This document shows positions 1 through 8,513 of a stretch of DNA of 64,000 nucleotides, piece after piece. The notes beneath the pieces are model-generated. The model did no database searches and was not told where the DNA came from. It saw only the letters and a program-made list of their open reading frames with translations. Source of the stretch: Paenibacillus thiaminolyticus (GTDB lineage Bacteria > Bacillota > Bacilli > Paenibacillales > Paenibacillaceae); the NCBI RefSeq assembly GCF_007066085.1, contig NZ_CP041405.1, forward strand, positions 2,852,001 to 2,916,000, given 5' to 3'. Position numbers and translations under genes: made by a program. The stretch's first letter is position 1. Every line of letters begins with the position of its first letter.

Positions 1-358
1 GCTTGTTCTTATTCACCAACAGTCCGCACGCCAGCACATTATCCAGCACGCTCATATTGTCCAGCAGACAGATGTGCTGGAACACGAACCCGCAATAATG
101 TCTGCGGAACACAGCAAGCTGATCATGACTCAGCTTGGTGAGATTTTTCCCGATGAAATGAACCTCCCCGAGCGAGGGCTTATCCATGCCGGAGAGCGCG
201 TAGAGGAGCGTCGACTTGCCCGAACCGGAGCTGCCCATAATAATCGTAAAATCTCCTTCCAGCAGGCTGATGTCCACATTTTTCAGCACATGCCGCTGAA
301 TTCCGCCCGTAGAGAACGTTTTGCATAATTTCTCGGTTCGAAGTATCGTATTTTGCAT
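1..358 (-). CDS. ABC transporter ATP-binding protein, N-terminal part (runs off window)
   Basis: ATPase subunit of a MacB/LolD/BceA-type ABC transporter. The 119 visible residues start MQNTILRTEKLCKTFS. They contain a Walker A motif (MGSSGSGKST, about residues 41-50) followed by LSGMDKPSLGEV, and a Q-loop region (CGFVFQHICLL, about residues 88-98), both typical of the family. The signature motif and Walker B lie beyond position 1. The ATG at 358 is preceded by AAAGGAATG as ribosome site. The gene follows the two-component genes on the same strand, so the transporter is probably the target of that system, as in Vnc/Vex- or Bce-like modules. The permease should lie outside the window. Family is clear; the substrate is unknown. 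Confidence 0.85.
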   Translation of the reverse strand, partial: MQNTILRTEKLCKTFSTGGIQRHVLKNVDISLLEGDFTIIMGSSGSGKSTLLYALSGMDKPSLGEVHFIGKNLTKLSHDQLAVFRRHYCGFVFQHICLLDNMSVLDNVLACGLLVNKNK

Positions 359-447
359 GCATGCGGTCATTCCTTTGCTTGAAGTGGAGTGCGGATTGGA
401 CTACAGTCCCATCATACAAAACCAATTCTTATCCAGTCTTTGCTCAT

Positions 448-466
448 TCCTTAACCAATCCTTAAT
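448..466 (-). promoter_or_regulatory. Direct-repeat response-regulator site upstream of the ABC ATPase gene
   Basis: On the minus strand the sequence reads TTAAGGA-TTGG-TTAAGGA, two identical 7-bp half-sites with an 11-bp period, the usual spacing for OmpR/PhoB-type regulators. It lies about 9 bp upstream of a weak -35 region (434-439, AGACTG) that is 17 bp from a TATGAT -10 box (416-411). A poor -35 with a binding site just upstream suggests an activated promoter. It sits directly after the kinase gene and before the ABC gene. Binding by the 1730-2413 regulator is inference. Confidence 0.5.
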
Positions 467-473
467 TCCATCA

Positions 474-1733
474 TTAGCGGAGCTTGATTCGGAGGGTAAC
501 GGTAAACCCGTCGTCGCGGTTATGGCATTCGATATCGCCCTGCATGCTCTGCATGAGATATTGGGAGATGAACAAGCCAAGCCCTGCCCCGGAATGGCTC
601 GCGATATTATGGCCCCGGTAAAACTTGTTGAACAGCAGCGGCAATTCTTCCTGACTTACGCCATTCCCGTAATCCATGATGTCCATCTGCAAATGAGCGG
701 GGGTGAGTACAGAGGAGATAGTAATGGCGGTGCCGGCATATTTGTAAGAGTTGCTTATAATATTGTCAAAGACTTGCTGCAAGCGCATCACATCCGTGAC
801 GATGATGCATTCCGGGATGGGGCCGCACGAAATCTGCCCGTCATAATTCACGTTCGCGACGATATCCTCCAGCACGCGGCTAGATTCCTCGGTTGCATTG
901 ACCTTCAGCTCGGTCAGCTCCTCCAGCGTCGCATGGAACATATCGGTCACCAGCAAGTTAATTTGCTCCGCCTTCGAATGGATCATTTGCAGCTGCTTGA
1001 TCGCTTTCTCATCGGTCGCGCGAAGCAGCATCAGTTCGCTGATCGCCTTAATGGAGGCGACGGGCGTTTTGACGTCATGGCTCAGACTGGCTACGAGCTC
1101 CTTTTTGCTGCGGTTGGCCTCATACTCGCTCTGCCGCGCCGCCGCGAGCTCCTCGCGCATGATGTCGAAGCTCTCGGTGAACGCGCCGAACGGATTGTTT
1201 TTGTCCATGTGCAGAGGGATATCCAAGTTCCCCCGTGCCACATTGAGGGCAAAGCTTTGCAGCTTTTTGAACGGCTTCCAGATGACATGATTCAAAAAAA
1301 GAATATAGAGCACACATAATATGGCCATCACGGTAAAAGTAATCAGGATCGCGGCAACAAGCTGTTTCTTGGTTTGCAGCGCCTTTTGTTCGTAGTCATC
1401 ATGAATGATGAGCTTGCCTGCGGCCGCTCCATGCACGGTAACATCCAGTATGGAAGCCCGTTTTTTGATGGCGTCATACAAGGTGATGGGGCGTCCATCC
1501 GCCGACTGGTAACGCACGTTCCCGCTCTGATCCAATACGACAAATGGCTGCGTGATGCCGCTGTAATCACCCTGCTCGAGCCGATCCCAGTTGCTTTCCA
1601 CCGTCTTCAGCACTTGGTTGGCCATGACAACATCCACATCCCTGCTTACTTCCGGCCCAATCACCCGCATCGACAGAACAAGGCCGGCGGCCAATACAAC
1701 AAGCATCGTCACGAGAAATCCCCTCGTCCTCAT
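474..1733 (-). CDS. Sensor histidine kinase (HAMP, HisKA, HATPase)
   Basis: Membrane sensor kinase of 419 residues. An N-terminal membrane helix (GFLVTMLVVLAAGLVLS) is followed by an extracytoplasmic segment of about 110 residues, a second helix (about residues 140-160) and a HAMP linker. The phosphoacceptor is in SLSHDVKTPVASIKA. The ATPase has an N box (NIISNSYKYAG) and G boxes (DYGNGV, GAGLGLF). I chose the ATG at 1733, not the in-frame ATG at 1769, because it overlaps the regulator stop in an ATGA junction (translational coupling) and puts the membrane helix at the N-terminus. The large extracellular loop distinguishes it from intramembrane BceS kinases. It pairs with the regulator next to it and probably controls the ABC transporter at the left edge. 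Confidence 0.9.
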   Translation of the reverse strand: MRTRGFLVTMLVVLAAGLVLSMRVIGPEVSRDVDVVMANQVLKTVESNWDRLEQGDYSGITQPFVVLDQSGNVRYQSADGRPITLYDAIKKRASILDVTVHGAAAGKLIIHDDYEQKALQTKKQLVAAILITFTVMAILCVLYILFLNHVIWKPFKKLQSFALNVARGNLDIPLHMDKNNPFGAFTESFDIMREELAAARQSEYEANRSKKELVASLSHDVKTPVASIKAISELMLLRATDEKAIKQLQMIHSKAEQINLLVTDMFHATLEELTELKVNATEESSRVLEDIVANVNYDGQISCGPIPECIIVTDVMRLQQVFDNIISNSYKYAGTAITISSVLTPAHLQMDIMDYGNGVSQEELPLLFNKFYRGHNIASHSGAGLGLFISQYLMQSMQGDIECHNRDDGFTVTLRIKLR

Positions 1734-2413
1734 CGCTGTCCATCCTCCAGCACATATCCCGTTCCCCACACCGTTTTGATATATTGGGGCTTATTCGGGT
1801 CGGTTTCTATTTTCTCGCGCACATGACGAATATGCACGTTCAAGGTTCCGTCCCCGGTAAAAGAGTCCTCCCACACCTTGGCGAACAGTTCTTCCTTCGG
1901 GACGACCCGATTCTTGTTGCGCGCCAAATAGCAGAGCAACTTGTATTCCAAGGCCTTGAACTTGACCTCCCTCCCGTTCACGCGGACACGGGACAGCTCG
2001 CAGTCAATCTCAACCCGGCCGAATTGCAGCTTGTCCGGAGAGGTTCGGTTTCCGTATCTTTTGAGCACCGCCTTCACCTTGGCCAGCAGAATGCTGAGCG
2101 TATACGGCTTCTGGATGTAGTCGTCTCCCCCGATATGAAGAGCAATCAGAATATCATCATCGCTGGAGCGGGCACTGATGAACAAAATGGGAATCTGCGT
2201 CGTTTGCCTCAGCTTTTTGCACAGTTCGAAGCCCGAGGTCTGGCCCAAGTTGATATCGAGAAGAATCAGGGAGGTCTCATTCGCTTGCAAAAACCGTTCG
2301 CATTCCTCCGCGCTGGTCACAAAGGCCGTTCTCACCCCGAACATATTCAAATACTCGCATGTGGTGTCCGCGAGAATGCACTCGTCATCCACAATCAAAC
2401 AATCATAGTTCAT
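1730..2413 (-). CDS. OmpR-family response regulator
   Basis: Receiver plus winged-helix DNA-binding regulator, 227 residues. Acidic pocket residues are in LIVDDE near the N-terminus, the phospho-accepting Asp is in LILLDINLG, and the conserved Lys is in IQKPYT. The C-terminal domain ends with the usual wing (YIKTVWGTGYVLED). The start at 2413 is supported by GGAGAACAGAG upstream and gives a standard length; the open frame extends to 2722 but that N-terminal sequence has no family character. It is translationally coupled to the kinase. A direct repeat at 448-466, upstream of the ABC gene, is its likely target. Confidence 0.92.
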   Translation of the reverse strand: MNYDCLIVDDECILADTTCEYLNMFGVRTAFVTSAEECERFLQANETSLILLDINLGQTSGFELCKKLRQTTQIPILFISARSSDDDILIALHIGGDDYIQKPYTLSILLAKVKAVLKRYGNRTSPDKLQFGRVEIDCELSRVRVNGREVKFKALEYKLLCYLARNKNRVVPKEELFAKVWEDSFTGDGTLNVHIRHVREKIETDPNKPQYIKTVWGTGYVLEDGQR

Positions 2414-2635
2414 CTCTGTTCTCCATGGAATCCTCAGAATTGGAACCGGTTCGTCCCTTCCATAAGATACCACAAGTAGAAACGCCACTGTCATCGTTTT
2501 CAAAATGCGTGTCTGCGAGAAATAAAAAACAGACCAAGCACCCCGCTGCGGCCCGAACGCCGCGCTTCGAATTGTCCGTACGGCTGTGATATGATGGGTA
2601 CAAGACCTTAGCGAAAAGGAAGGGTGTGATGAAGC

Positions 2636-3559
2636 ATGCAATACCGCAGATTGGGACGGACCGATCTGAAAGTATCGGTTATCGGCATCGGAACATGGCA
2701 GTTCGGCGGCGAGTGGGGCCATGATTATACGCAGGAGGAAGCGGATCGTATTTTACATAAGGCCAAGCAGCTCGGCATCAACCTGATCGATACCGCCGAA
2801 TGCTACGGCGACCACCTGTCGGAAGCCTTCATTGGCGATTTCCTGCGGCGGGACAAGCGGGAGGATTGGGTCGTGGCGACCAAGTTCGGGCATCAATTCC
2901 ATTCCCATCTGAACCGCACGGACCGCTATGGGGCGGAAGAGGTGCGCGGGCAGCTGGAAGCGTCGCTGCGGGCCTTGAAGACGGATTATATCGATCTGTA
3001 CCAATTCCATTCGGGCAATGACCAGGCGTTCGATAATGATGACCTGTGGACGATGCTCGACAAGCAGGTGCAGGCAGGAACGATCCGGCATATCGGCCTG
3101 TCGCTGAACAAGAGCAACAGCATGCACCAGACGGCTTCGGCGACCAGCGTCGGAGCGGGAGCGATTCAACTCGTCTACAATCGGCTCGATCGCGGGCCCG
3201 AAGAAGAGGTGTTCCCTTCTTGTCTCGAGCAAAATCTCGGCGTGCTGGCGCGGGTTCCGCTCGCGAGCGGCTTCCTGAGCGGCAAGTACAAGCCGGGAAC
3301 CGAGTTCGCCGCCAATGATGTGCGCCATCGCCATGGACGCGAAGAGCTCGACAAGCGGCTCAAGCAGGTGGAGGAGATTCAGCAGAACGAAGTGCCCCAA
3401 GGCATGGATATGGCCGAGTGGGCCCTGTCCTGGTGTCTCCGTCATCCGGCGGTCACCTGCGTCATCCCCGGATGCAAGAACGAGGAGCAGGTGGAGAGCA
3501 ACGCCCGGGCGGCACGCCATGCCGCGGGCGATCATCCGCAGATCTGGGCGAATCAATAA
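2636..3559 (+). CDS. Aldo/keto reductase
   Basis: NADPH-dependent oxidoreductase of the AKR superfamily, 307 residues, full length. The catalytic tetrad is visible: Asp and Tyr in DTAECYG, Lys in VATKFG and His in QFHSGN. The N-terminus MQYRRLGRTDLKVSVIGIG is typical of the YccK/Tas-like AKRs, and the C-terminal CVIPGCKNEEQVESNA matches the cofactor-binding end. The gene stands alone, divergent from the two-component system. The physiological substrate cannot be read from sequence. Confidence 0.9.
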   Translation: MQYRRLGRTDLKVSVIGIGTWQFGGEWGHDYTQEEADRILHKAKQLGINLIDTAECYGDHLSEAFIGDFLRRDKREDWVVATKFGHQFHSHLNRTDRYGAEEVRGQLEASLRALKTDYIDLYQFHSGNDQAFDNDDLWTMLDKQVQAGTIRHIGLSLNKSNSMHQTASATSVGAGAIQLVYNRLDRGPEEEVFPSCLEQNLGVLARVPLASGFLSGKYKPGTEFAANDVRHRHGREELDKRLKQVEEIQQNEVPQGMDMAEWALSWCLRHPAVTCVIPGCKNEEQVESNARAARHAAGDHPQIWANQ

Positions 3560-3737
3560 CAGGCAAGCCGGCATCGGCGCCCCCGGATGCCATGGCATGC
3601 TCTTCGTGACAAGCAACAGGTATGAATATTCGGAGTTGTCCACACTCCGGTACCCATGATAGTCTTATCGGTAAGGAGCCTGTTGAAGCGGCTCCGCGAG
3701 AGAAGATACGCCGGCAGAAGCGAAGGAAGGTGTAAGG

Positions 3738-3926
3738 ATGACGGAACAGCATAACGAGCCGAAAAAAGTTAATCTGGCGGATGCGATGAAGGAAATGCTG
3801 GCCAAGAAGAAGCAGCAGCAAGCGAATCAAAAAGGCGGCTTTTCCGGCTCATCGTCGGCCAAAGTGTTAAAAAGCCAAAATACGAAGAAACCGAATAACC
3901 AGCGGCGCCGCACAGGCGGATCCTAG
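3738..3926 (+). CDS. Small basic hypothetical protein
   Basis: A 62-residue hydrophilic protein, rich in Lys, Gln, Asn and Ser, beginning MTEQHNEPKKVNLADAMKEM and ending in a basic tail (NNQRRRTGGS). GGAAGGTGTAAGG lies directly before the ATG, so translation is likely. There are no membrane segments or known motifs. The N-terminal half may form a helix and the rest looks disordered, as in small nucleic-acid-associated proteins, but I assign no function. Confidence 0.6.
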   Translation: MTEQHNEPKKVNLADAMKEMLAKKKQQQANQKGGFSGSSSAKVLKSQNTKKPNNQRRRTGGS

Positions 3927-4141
3927 CAAGGTTCCGCGCGGCCATTAAGAGGCTTGTACCGCATGCCATGTTGGCGGGACAAGCTTCTTCGTCCTTCTAT
4001 GAGGACCGCTTCGGCTTTATTTCCCCGCTCGTCCGGCAAGACGGGCATTCCTGCCCCTGTCTAACGGCGGGCGCTCGCCAGCCCCTCTTTACCCGAATAT
4101 ATCCGTATAATTTTGCAAACTCAGAGGAACAATGAATGTGC

Positions 4142-4170
4142 TGTAACAGCGCTTTCACCTTCAGTATAAT
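4142..4170 (+). promoter_or_regulatory. Promoter of the PTS operon with overlapping cre-like box
   Basis: A perfect -10 (TATAAT, 4165-4170) is preceded by a weak -35 (TGTAAC, 4142-4147) at 17-bp spacing. The 14-mer TAACAGCGCTTTCA (4144-4157) matches the catabolite-responsive element consensus TGAAAGCGCTTTCA at 12 of 14 positions and covers the -35 and spacer. CcpA binding here would repress the operon when preferred sugars are present. Motif match is seen; regulation is inferred. Confidence 0.5.
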
Positions 4171-4211
4171 TACAAACACATAAGGCAGTACAAGACAGGG
4201 GGTGCAAAAAG

Positions 4212-5561
4212 ATTCTGGATGACAGAAGTGCTTCCATTCTCGCGTTACTGCAACAGAGGGAAGACTATGTACCTATCCGGGAGCTAATGGATGCCTTCCA
4301 CATCTCCAAGCGGACCGTGTATTACGATGTCGACAAAATTAATGGATGGCTGAAGACCAATCATCTGCCCCCCATCGAGTATGTGCGCAGATCAGGCTTT
4401 CTCCTTCCGGAAGCGACTCGCAAGCAACTGCCCGTCACGGCGAGAACCATCCACCACTCCCAATATAATCCCTCTCGCATGGAACGGAAGGCTTGGCTCG
4501 GAATCCATCTGATTCAGCGGACAGAACCGCTATTTCTCCATGATATGGAGGAACTGCTCAAGGTCAGCCGCGGAACCGCTCATGCCGAATTAAAGGGGCT
4601 TCAGCAACAATTATCCGCTGTGCGGTTGAGGATTGTCTATCATCGCAAGCAAGGCTACATCGTTGAAGGCAAGGAGCAGGATCAGAGAACAGCACTATCC
4701 CTTTTTTTGTACGACTTATTATCTCTTGTCAGTTGGAAAGACTTCGTGCCGCAGATTCAAGGTCTGATTCATGCCAACCTGTATCGGAACCAGTTGCCGA
4801 TATTGCAGGCGGAGCAGTTGTCTTCCGTCTACCGTATTATTGCTTCCGGGGAACGAACGATTGGAATGGAACTGACAGACGAGACCGTCTTGCAGCTTGC
4901 CGCTCGTCTGCTGCTCTTCACGAACCGGCTCGTTCAAGGGAAGAAGGTAACGATGGACGAGGATGAGAAGGACGCGTTGAAGAAAACGCCCCAATTCAAA
5001 GCAGCCTTGCAGATTTCCCGGGAACTAGGGCCGTTGTTCGGCACCGAATTCCCTGAGGACGAGATTTGTTATATGACCGTTCATTTGCTGGCCGCCAAGG
5101 TCAACAAGCTGGAGGAAGAATCGCATGACCTCATAACGAACAGGCTGCGCGAAGCGACAAGCCGAATGATTGAGTCGTTCGAACAGCGAGGCTGCATTCA
5201 TTTCACCGATCGCACAGCCCTGGAGAATCAATTGTTCCTCCATGTGAAGTCCGCCTATTACCGGATCAAGTATGATCTCCAGATCGAGAATCCGCTGACG
5301 GACACGGTCATGGAGAAATACCGGGAAGTATTCGAGCTTACGAGACAATCGGTATTCCCGCTGGAGGAACTGCTGGGCAAGCCGCTGGATAACCGGGAAG
5401 TTGCCTATCTTGCCATGCATTTCGGCGGTTGGTTGCGGAAGGAGCAAGTCAAGCCGGCGCCAAGCAGGACGGCCGTAATTGTATGTGTGCACGGTGTCTC
5501 TGCTTCGCGCATCCTTCGGCTTGAGCTGAAGCGTTTGTTCCCTGCTATCGAGTTCCGCTGA
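4212..5561 (+). pseudogene. PRD-type PTS regulator, N-terminal part (frameshifted; BglG/ManR-LicR family)
   Basis: Transcriptional regulator of the HTH-PRD-PRD-EIIB-EIIA type that controls a PTS operon by phosphorylation. This part holds an N-terminal winged helix (about 4212-4350, ...REDYVPIRELMDAFHISKRT), two PRD domains (conserved His in MTVHLLAAK and AYLAMHFGGWL) and the start of the EIIB-like domain (CVHGVSASRILR), ending at a TGA at 5559-5561. The only ATG is at 4287, but family-like sequence continues upstream to about 4212. There GGGGG at 4198-4202 is followed by ATT (4212) or CTG (4215), so the start is either non-standard or damaged. The rest of the protein continues in the +1 frame (next entry). 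It is probably the regulator of the downstream PTS genes, working or decayed. Confidence 0.7.
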
Positions 5562-6321
5562 ACTATCCTTGCGCGATTATGAAGCCTTTACCGGGCAGGT
5601 TCATTTTATTTTTTCTACCGTACCGTTATCGGAATGCAGGGTGCCCGTGTTTATCGTCAGCCCGATACTGACCGATGCGGACAAGGCCCACTTGCTGAAT
5701 CAGGTTCAGCCTTTTCTGGACGGCGGAAACGGGATGAATGCGCTTGGCCCTTCCGCGCAAGACATTGTCGACCTGGTGAAAAAACATTCTTCCGTCTTGA
5801 ATGAATCCGCTTTGCAGGAGGATATTAAGCGCTATCTTACAGCCGTGCGGAACCGGCCTCCCCAGGACAGCCGGCCAACCTTGCCGGAGCTGCTGTTCCC
5901 TTCGCGCATCACGATCCGGGAAGAAGCCGCCGATTGGCGCGAGGCAATACGAATCGCTTCCCGGCCGCTATTGGATGACGGAAGCATTCGCCAGCCGTAT
6001 GTCCAGGCCATGATCAAGGCGATTGATGATCATGGTCCCTATATTGTCATTGCCCCGGGAGTAGCCATTGCCCATGCCAAGCCGGAAGATGGCGCGGTTC
6101 GAACCTCGATGGCACTTCTTGCGTTACAGCGCAGCGTTGCGTTCAGTGAAGCTCTGAAGCATCAGGTTCGGCTGCTATTCATCGTTGCCAGTCCGGATGG
6201 GGATTCTCACCTGAAGGCTTTGACTCAATTATCAGACCTGCTTAAGGAAACCAAAAACAGGATGATGCTGGAGAATGCAAGCGAGAAGCATGAGATTATG
6301 CGATTGCTTCTTCCCTATTAG
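5560..6321 (+). pseudogene. PRD-type PTS regulator, C-terminal part (EIIB-like end and EIIA domain)
   Basis: Continues the preceding reading frame after a one-base shift: ...AIEFR then ELSLRDYEAFTG, exactly where EIIB-like domains of this family run on. The C-terminal half is an EIIA domain of the fructose/mannitol class with active-site His in GVAIAHAKPEDG. No ribosome site precedes it and its only early start codon is a TTG at 5569, so it is unlikely to be a separate gene. Skipping one T at CGC-TGA-A restores a full-length protein of about 700 residues. A sequencing error, a true mutation and programmed frameshifting are all possible. Confidence 0.7.
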
Positions 6322-6353
6322 ACTACTGCAGTGGACATCAAGGAGGTTATTTG

Positions 6354-6797
6354 ATGCTTTTTTTGGAACCAAGCCTGATTGAGCTGAACGCCAAGGCCAA
6401 GGATGCCGAGGAGGCCATTCGCGCCGCCGGACAACTGTTGGTGGACAGTGGCGCAGCAGAGGACAGCTATATTGAGGCGATGGTGGAGTCTTACCGGGAG
6501 AAAGGGCCTTACTTCGTCCTTGCTCCTCATATCGCCCTGCCCCATGCCAAGCCCGAAACCGGGGTGAAGCAAGCTTCTGTCTCCTTCGTTCGGTTGAAGC
6601 AGCCGGTCGAATTCGGCCATACCCGCAACGATCCGGTCGAGTTCGTCTTCGCGCTCGGTTCTTCATCCAATTCAGAGCATATTACACTGTTGCGGAAGCT
6701 GACCACACTGCTTAATGAACCGGCGAATGTGGAAGCGATGAGGGAGGCGGCAACCGCCAAGGATATAGAAGCAATCCTGATCAACGCTGAAGTCTAA
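6354..6797 (+). CDS. PTS EIIA component (fructose/mannitol-type EIIA domain)
   Basis: Cytoplasmic phosphocarrier of 147 residues, a single EIIA domain (PTS_EIIA_2 type) as in UlaC/SgaA. The phosphorylated His is in HIALPHAKPETG (about residues 59-70); an acidic N-terminus and length of 145-155 residues are standard. The start ATG at 6354 follows AAGGAGG at ideal spacing. It takes phosphate from HPr and passes it to the EIIB encoded next. Its sequence resembles the EIIA domain of the upstream regulator. Confidence 0.9.
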   Translation: MLFLEPSLIELNAKAKDAEEAIRAAGQLLVDSGAAEDSYIEAMVESYREKGPYFVLAPHIALPHAKPETGVKQASVSFVRLKQPVEFGHTRNDPVEFVFALGSSSNSEHITLLRKLTTLLNEPANVEAMREAATAKDIEAILINAEV

Positions 6798-6880
6798 TAT
6801 TCCGGTAGTCAAGCCGCGCGATTAACGGTTACTTACGCCATCTTTGACGAAGAACCATTTCACACCTAAGGAGGGTTACT

Positions 6881-7144
6881 ATGAAAATGCTATGTGTTTG
6901 CGGCCTAGGGCAAGGAACAAGCTTGATTTTGCGAATGAACGTAGAAAATGTGCTGAAGGAAATGGGCGTGCAAGCGGATGTGGAGCATACCGACGTGTCC
7001 ACCGCATCAGGCACAGCCGCCGATTACATTGTGACCAGTAATGAGCTCGCGCAAAGCCTGCAAGGACATTCAGCCAAAATCGTTATCGTCAATAACTATT
7101 TTGACTTGAATGAAATTAAAGAAACGTTGAAAGAAGCACTGTAA
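6881..7144 (+). CDS. PTS EIIB component (UlaB/SgaB-like)
   Basis: Small EIIB of 87 residues, ascorbate/galactitol class. The phosphorylated Cys is in the P-loop-like N-terminus (MKMLCVCGLGQGTSLI); the second Cys at position 7 aligns with the active site. Residue pattern ADYIVTSNELA and IVIVNNYFD match the fold. AAGGAGGG precedes the ATG. It sits between EIIA and EIIC and transfers phosphate to the incoming sugar. Confidence 0.9.
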   Translation: MKMLCVCGLGQGTSLILRMNVENVLKEMGVQADVEHTDVSTASGTAADYIVTSNELAQSLQGHSAKIVIVNNYFDLNEIKETLKEAL

Positions 7145-7163
7145 AAAAAGGAGGCATCTCAAA

Positions 7164-8459
7164 ATGGAAGCTCTCTTTTGGATTTCAACGAATATTTTCG
7201 GAACACCCGCTATTCTGTTAGGCTTTATCGTTCTGGCCGGTCTTCTCCTTCAGAAGAAGTCGACTACCCAGGTCATCAGCGGCACAGTGAAAGCGGTCAT
7301 CGGCTTCCTGATTATTAACGCCGGCGCCAGCGTTATCGTCGGTGCGTTGAATGTTTTTGAACCGATGTGGAAGGAAGTATTCGGGCTGGAGGCGCAATCG
7401 CTGGGGCAATTTTTGGGACAGGAGTCATTCAACGCTCAATTCGGCAGCGCCGTTACATTAGCCATGCTTGTCGGCTTCCTCATCAACGTGCTGCTGGCAC
7501 GCTTCACCCGGTTGAAGTACATCTATTTGACCGGACATATGATGTTTTGGACGGCCACCATATTTGCCGGCATTGTCGTCCATACTGCAGGAGAAGTATC
7601 ACAGTTGAAGCTCGTGCTTTTCCTCGCCGTTATTTTAGGGTTGTATTGGACGATTCAGCCTGCGCTGACCCAACCGTTCATGCGCAAAATTACCGGCAAT
7701 GACAATATCGCACTCGGACATACCTCCGCATCCGTCGCTCTGCTTGGGGCGCTGTTCGGAAAATGGTTCGGCAACGCCAAAAATGATTCGGAAAAAATCA
7801 AGGTTCCGAAAGGCTTGGAGTTCCTCCGCGACTCTAACGTGATTACCGCGGTAAGCATGGGCGCCCTATTCTTGGTCGGCGCTGTCGTTATCGTCATGAA
7901 GGGAACGCCTGGCGCCCAGGAACTGGTTGCCCAAGCCGGTCAGCAGAACTTCATTATTTATGCGATTATTCAATCGCTAACCTTTGCTGGCGGTATCGCT
8001 ATCGTCCTGATGGGCGTGCGCATGTTCATTGGCGAGCTGGTTCCCGCTTTTAACGGCATTGCGACGCGGCTCGTTCCGGGCGCCAAGCCGGCTCTCGACG
8101 CTCCGATCGTATTCCCGTACGCTCCGAATGCGGTCATTCTCGGATTTATCGGAGCCTTCGCGGGAGCGCTCATCTGGTTGGTCGTGCTCGGCAGCACGGT
8201 GTCTTATATTTTCGTGCCGACGATGATTGTCCTGTTCTTCCATGGCGCTACCGCCGGCGTATTCGGCAATGTGACCGGCGGCGTTCGAGGCGCGTTAATC
8301 GCGGGCTTCCTGACCGCTACCGTGGTAGCCTGGGGCCAGTTCTTCATGGTTCGGTTCCTCATCTCGTCGACCGTTCCGGATACGGCGATGTGGGCTGCCG
8401 ATTCCGACATGTTCATCCTCGGACCGATTATCCGTTTTCTGGCCCAGCTGTTGTTCTAG
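7164..8459 (+). CDS. PTS EIIC permease (UlaA/SgaT-like)
   Basis: Polytopic membrane permease, 431 residues with about ten hydrophobic helices, of the ascorbate-type EIIC family. Typical features are the N-terminal FGTPAILLGFIVLAGLLLQKK, GFLIINAGASVIVGALN and the central LGHTSASVALLGALFGK. AAAGGAGG lies before the ATG. With the EIIA and EIIB before it, it forms a complete transporter. The UlaA family includes L-ascorbate permeases but also members of unknown specificity. The hydrolases that follow do not match the known ascorbate pathway (no UlaG, UlaD or UlaE), so the substrate is probably another acid sugar, lactone or sugar conjugate. Confidence 0.9.
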   Translation: MEALFWISTNIFGTPAILLGFIVLAGLLLQKKSTTQVISGTVKAVIGFLIINAGASVIVGALNVFEPMWKEVFGLEAQSLGQFLGQESFNAQFGSAVTLAMLVGFLINVLLARFTRLKYIYLTGHMMFWTATIFAGIVVHTAGEVSQLKLVLFLAVILGLYWTIQPALTQPFMRKITGNDNIALGHTSASVALLGALFGKWFGNAKNDSEKIKVPKGLEFLRDSNVITAVSMGALFLVGAVVIVMKGTPGAQELVAQAGQQNFIIYAIIQSLTFAGGIAIVLMGVRMFIGELVPAFNGIATRLVPGAKPALDAPIVFPYAPNAVILGFIGAFAGALIWLVVLGSTVSYIFVPTMIVLFFHGATAGVFGNVTGGVRGALIAGFLTATVVAWGQFFMVRFLISSTVPDTAMWAADSDMFILGPIIRFLAQLLF

Positions 8460-8513
8460 AACGTATTTGCTCCCGCAACAATGAACATGCGCAACGCAGG
8501 GGGGATGTAGAAT

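Noticed and set aside
321..1319. Long plus-strand open frame of 332 codons
   Set aside because: Antisense to the histidine kinase, whose motifs are unmistakable; no ribosome site or domain.
7164..8459. L-ascorbate-specific transporter (ulaA)
   Set aside because: The fold is UlaA-like, but none of the ascorbate-6-phosphate pathway enzymes follow; so no gene symbol was given.
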